Shown here piece after piece: positions 5,394-5,573 of a DNA stretch of 5,573 nt; the first letter of the stretch is position 1, and every line of letters begins with the position of its first letter. The position numbers and the translations under genes are program-made. Under the pieces are notes generated by a model. That model worked only from the letters and a program-made list of their open reading frames with translations, searched no databases and was not told where the DNA came from. Source of the stretch: Rhodobacter sp. (GTDB lineage: Bacteria; Pseudomonadota; Alphaproteobacteria; Rhodobacterales; Rhodobacteraceae); the NCBI GenBank assembly GCA_013824055.1, contig PNNE01000424.1, positions 1-5,573 of the forward strand, in the 5' to 3' direction.

Positions 5394-5573
5394 ATGCCCC
5401 CCAAGCCCCTTGACGTGATCACCATCGGCCGATCCTCGGTCGACCTTTACGGCGCGCAGGTCGGCGGGCGGCTGGAGGACATGGGCAGTTTCCAGAAATA
5501 CATCGGCGGCTCGCCCACCAACATCGCCGCAGGGACGGCGCGGCTGGGGCTGCGCTCGGCGCTGATCACCCGG
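5394..5573 (+). CDS. iolC: 5-dehydro-2-deoxygluconokinase, N-terminal 60 codons (runs off window)
   Basis: IolC phosphorylates 2-deoxy-5-keto-D-gluconate to its 6-phosphate, the fifth enzymatic step of bacterial myo-inositol breakdown in the cytoplasm. The visible part is the start of a PfkB/ribokinase fold: the first strand LDVITIGRSSVDLYG, then GGSPTNIAAGTARLG, the Gly-Gly substrate-loop region typical of this family. The RSSVDLYG and FQKYIGGSPTNIA pieces are characteristic of IolC rather than ribokinase or fructokinase. The catalytic Asp and ATP-binding motif lie beyond the window end, so intactness cannot be judged. It follows the iolR gene in the same direction with a predicted IolR operator in between, so it is probably induced by an inositol-derived phosphate. 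The remaining iol genes would be expected downstream. Confidence 0.92.
   Translation, partial: MPPKPLDVITIGRSSVDLYGAQVGGRLEDMGSFQKYIGGSPTNIAAGTARLGLRSALITR

Noticed and set aside
1838..5573. The LysM-SBP proteins as the binding proteins of an inositol transporter linked to iolR/iolC
   Set aside because: Inositol ABC systems usually use the ribose-binding-type fold, not the SBP_bac_3 type. A strong terminator separates the two modules, and the predicted IolR sites occur only on the inositol side.
1..5573. CRISPR arrays, tRNA/rRNA genes, insertion sequences or attachment sites
   Set aside because: I saw no spaced direct repeats, tRNA-like cloverleaf, transposase frame or flanking inverted repeats. 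The repeats present are short and in-frame within coding linkers.

Overview
The window is GC-rich DNA with strong G/C preference at third codon positions, and everything I can support lies on the + strand. The gene content (a bacterial Ser/Thr kinase, LysM/substrate-binding periplasmic proteins, and an RpiR-type regulator ahead of the inositol gene iolC) and the codon use suggest a chromosomal segment from an alphaproteobacterium, probably Rhodobacterales (Paracoccus/Rhodobacter-like). That placement is an inference, not a database result.

Left module (1-4401). The window opens inside a transmembrane Ser/Thr protein kinase. What remains is the end of the kinase lobe, one membrane helix, a long Ala/Pro/Glu/Thr linker built partly from 12-bp and 15-bp tandem repeats, and a periplasmic C-terminal region with a PDZ-like stretch. 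A doubtful 60-codon ORF overlaps the kinase stop codon. Next come two secreted paralogues (380 and 365 aa). Each has a signal peptide, one LysM domain and an SBP_bac_3-like substrate-binding domain, and all six mature cysteines match between them. No ABC permease or ATPase is visible. A perfect hairpin lies between the two paralogues. The second paralogue follows a locally AT-rich stretch that probably holds its own promoter. A strong intrinsic terminator (4368-4401) closes the module.

Right module (4402-5573). This is the start of a myo-inositol catabolism locus: an RpiR/SIS-family regulator (iolR) followed by the first 60 codons of iolC (5-dehydro-2-deoxygluconokinase). Near-identical 14-bp sites of the form GGAA-yATTCG-TTCT lie upstream of both genes. 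They look like the regulator's operators, implying autoregulation and separate control of iolC.

How the genes may work together. The two modules look independent because the terminator separates them. In the left module, a kinase with a periplasmic sensor-like region sits beside two peptidoglycan-anchored orphan binding proteins. This suggests a ligand or cell-wall sensing arrangement in which the binding proteins report to the kinase rather than feeding a transporter. That idea is the most interesting hypothesis here and is inference only.
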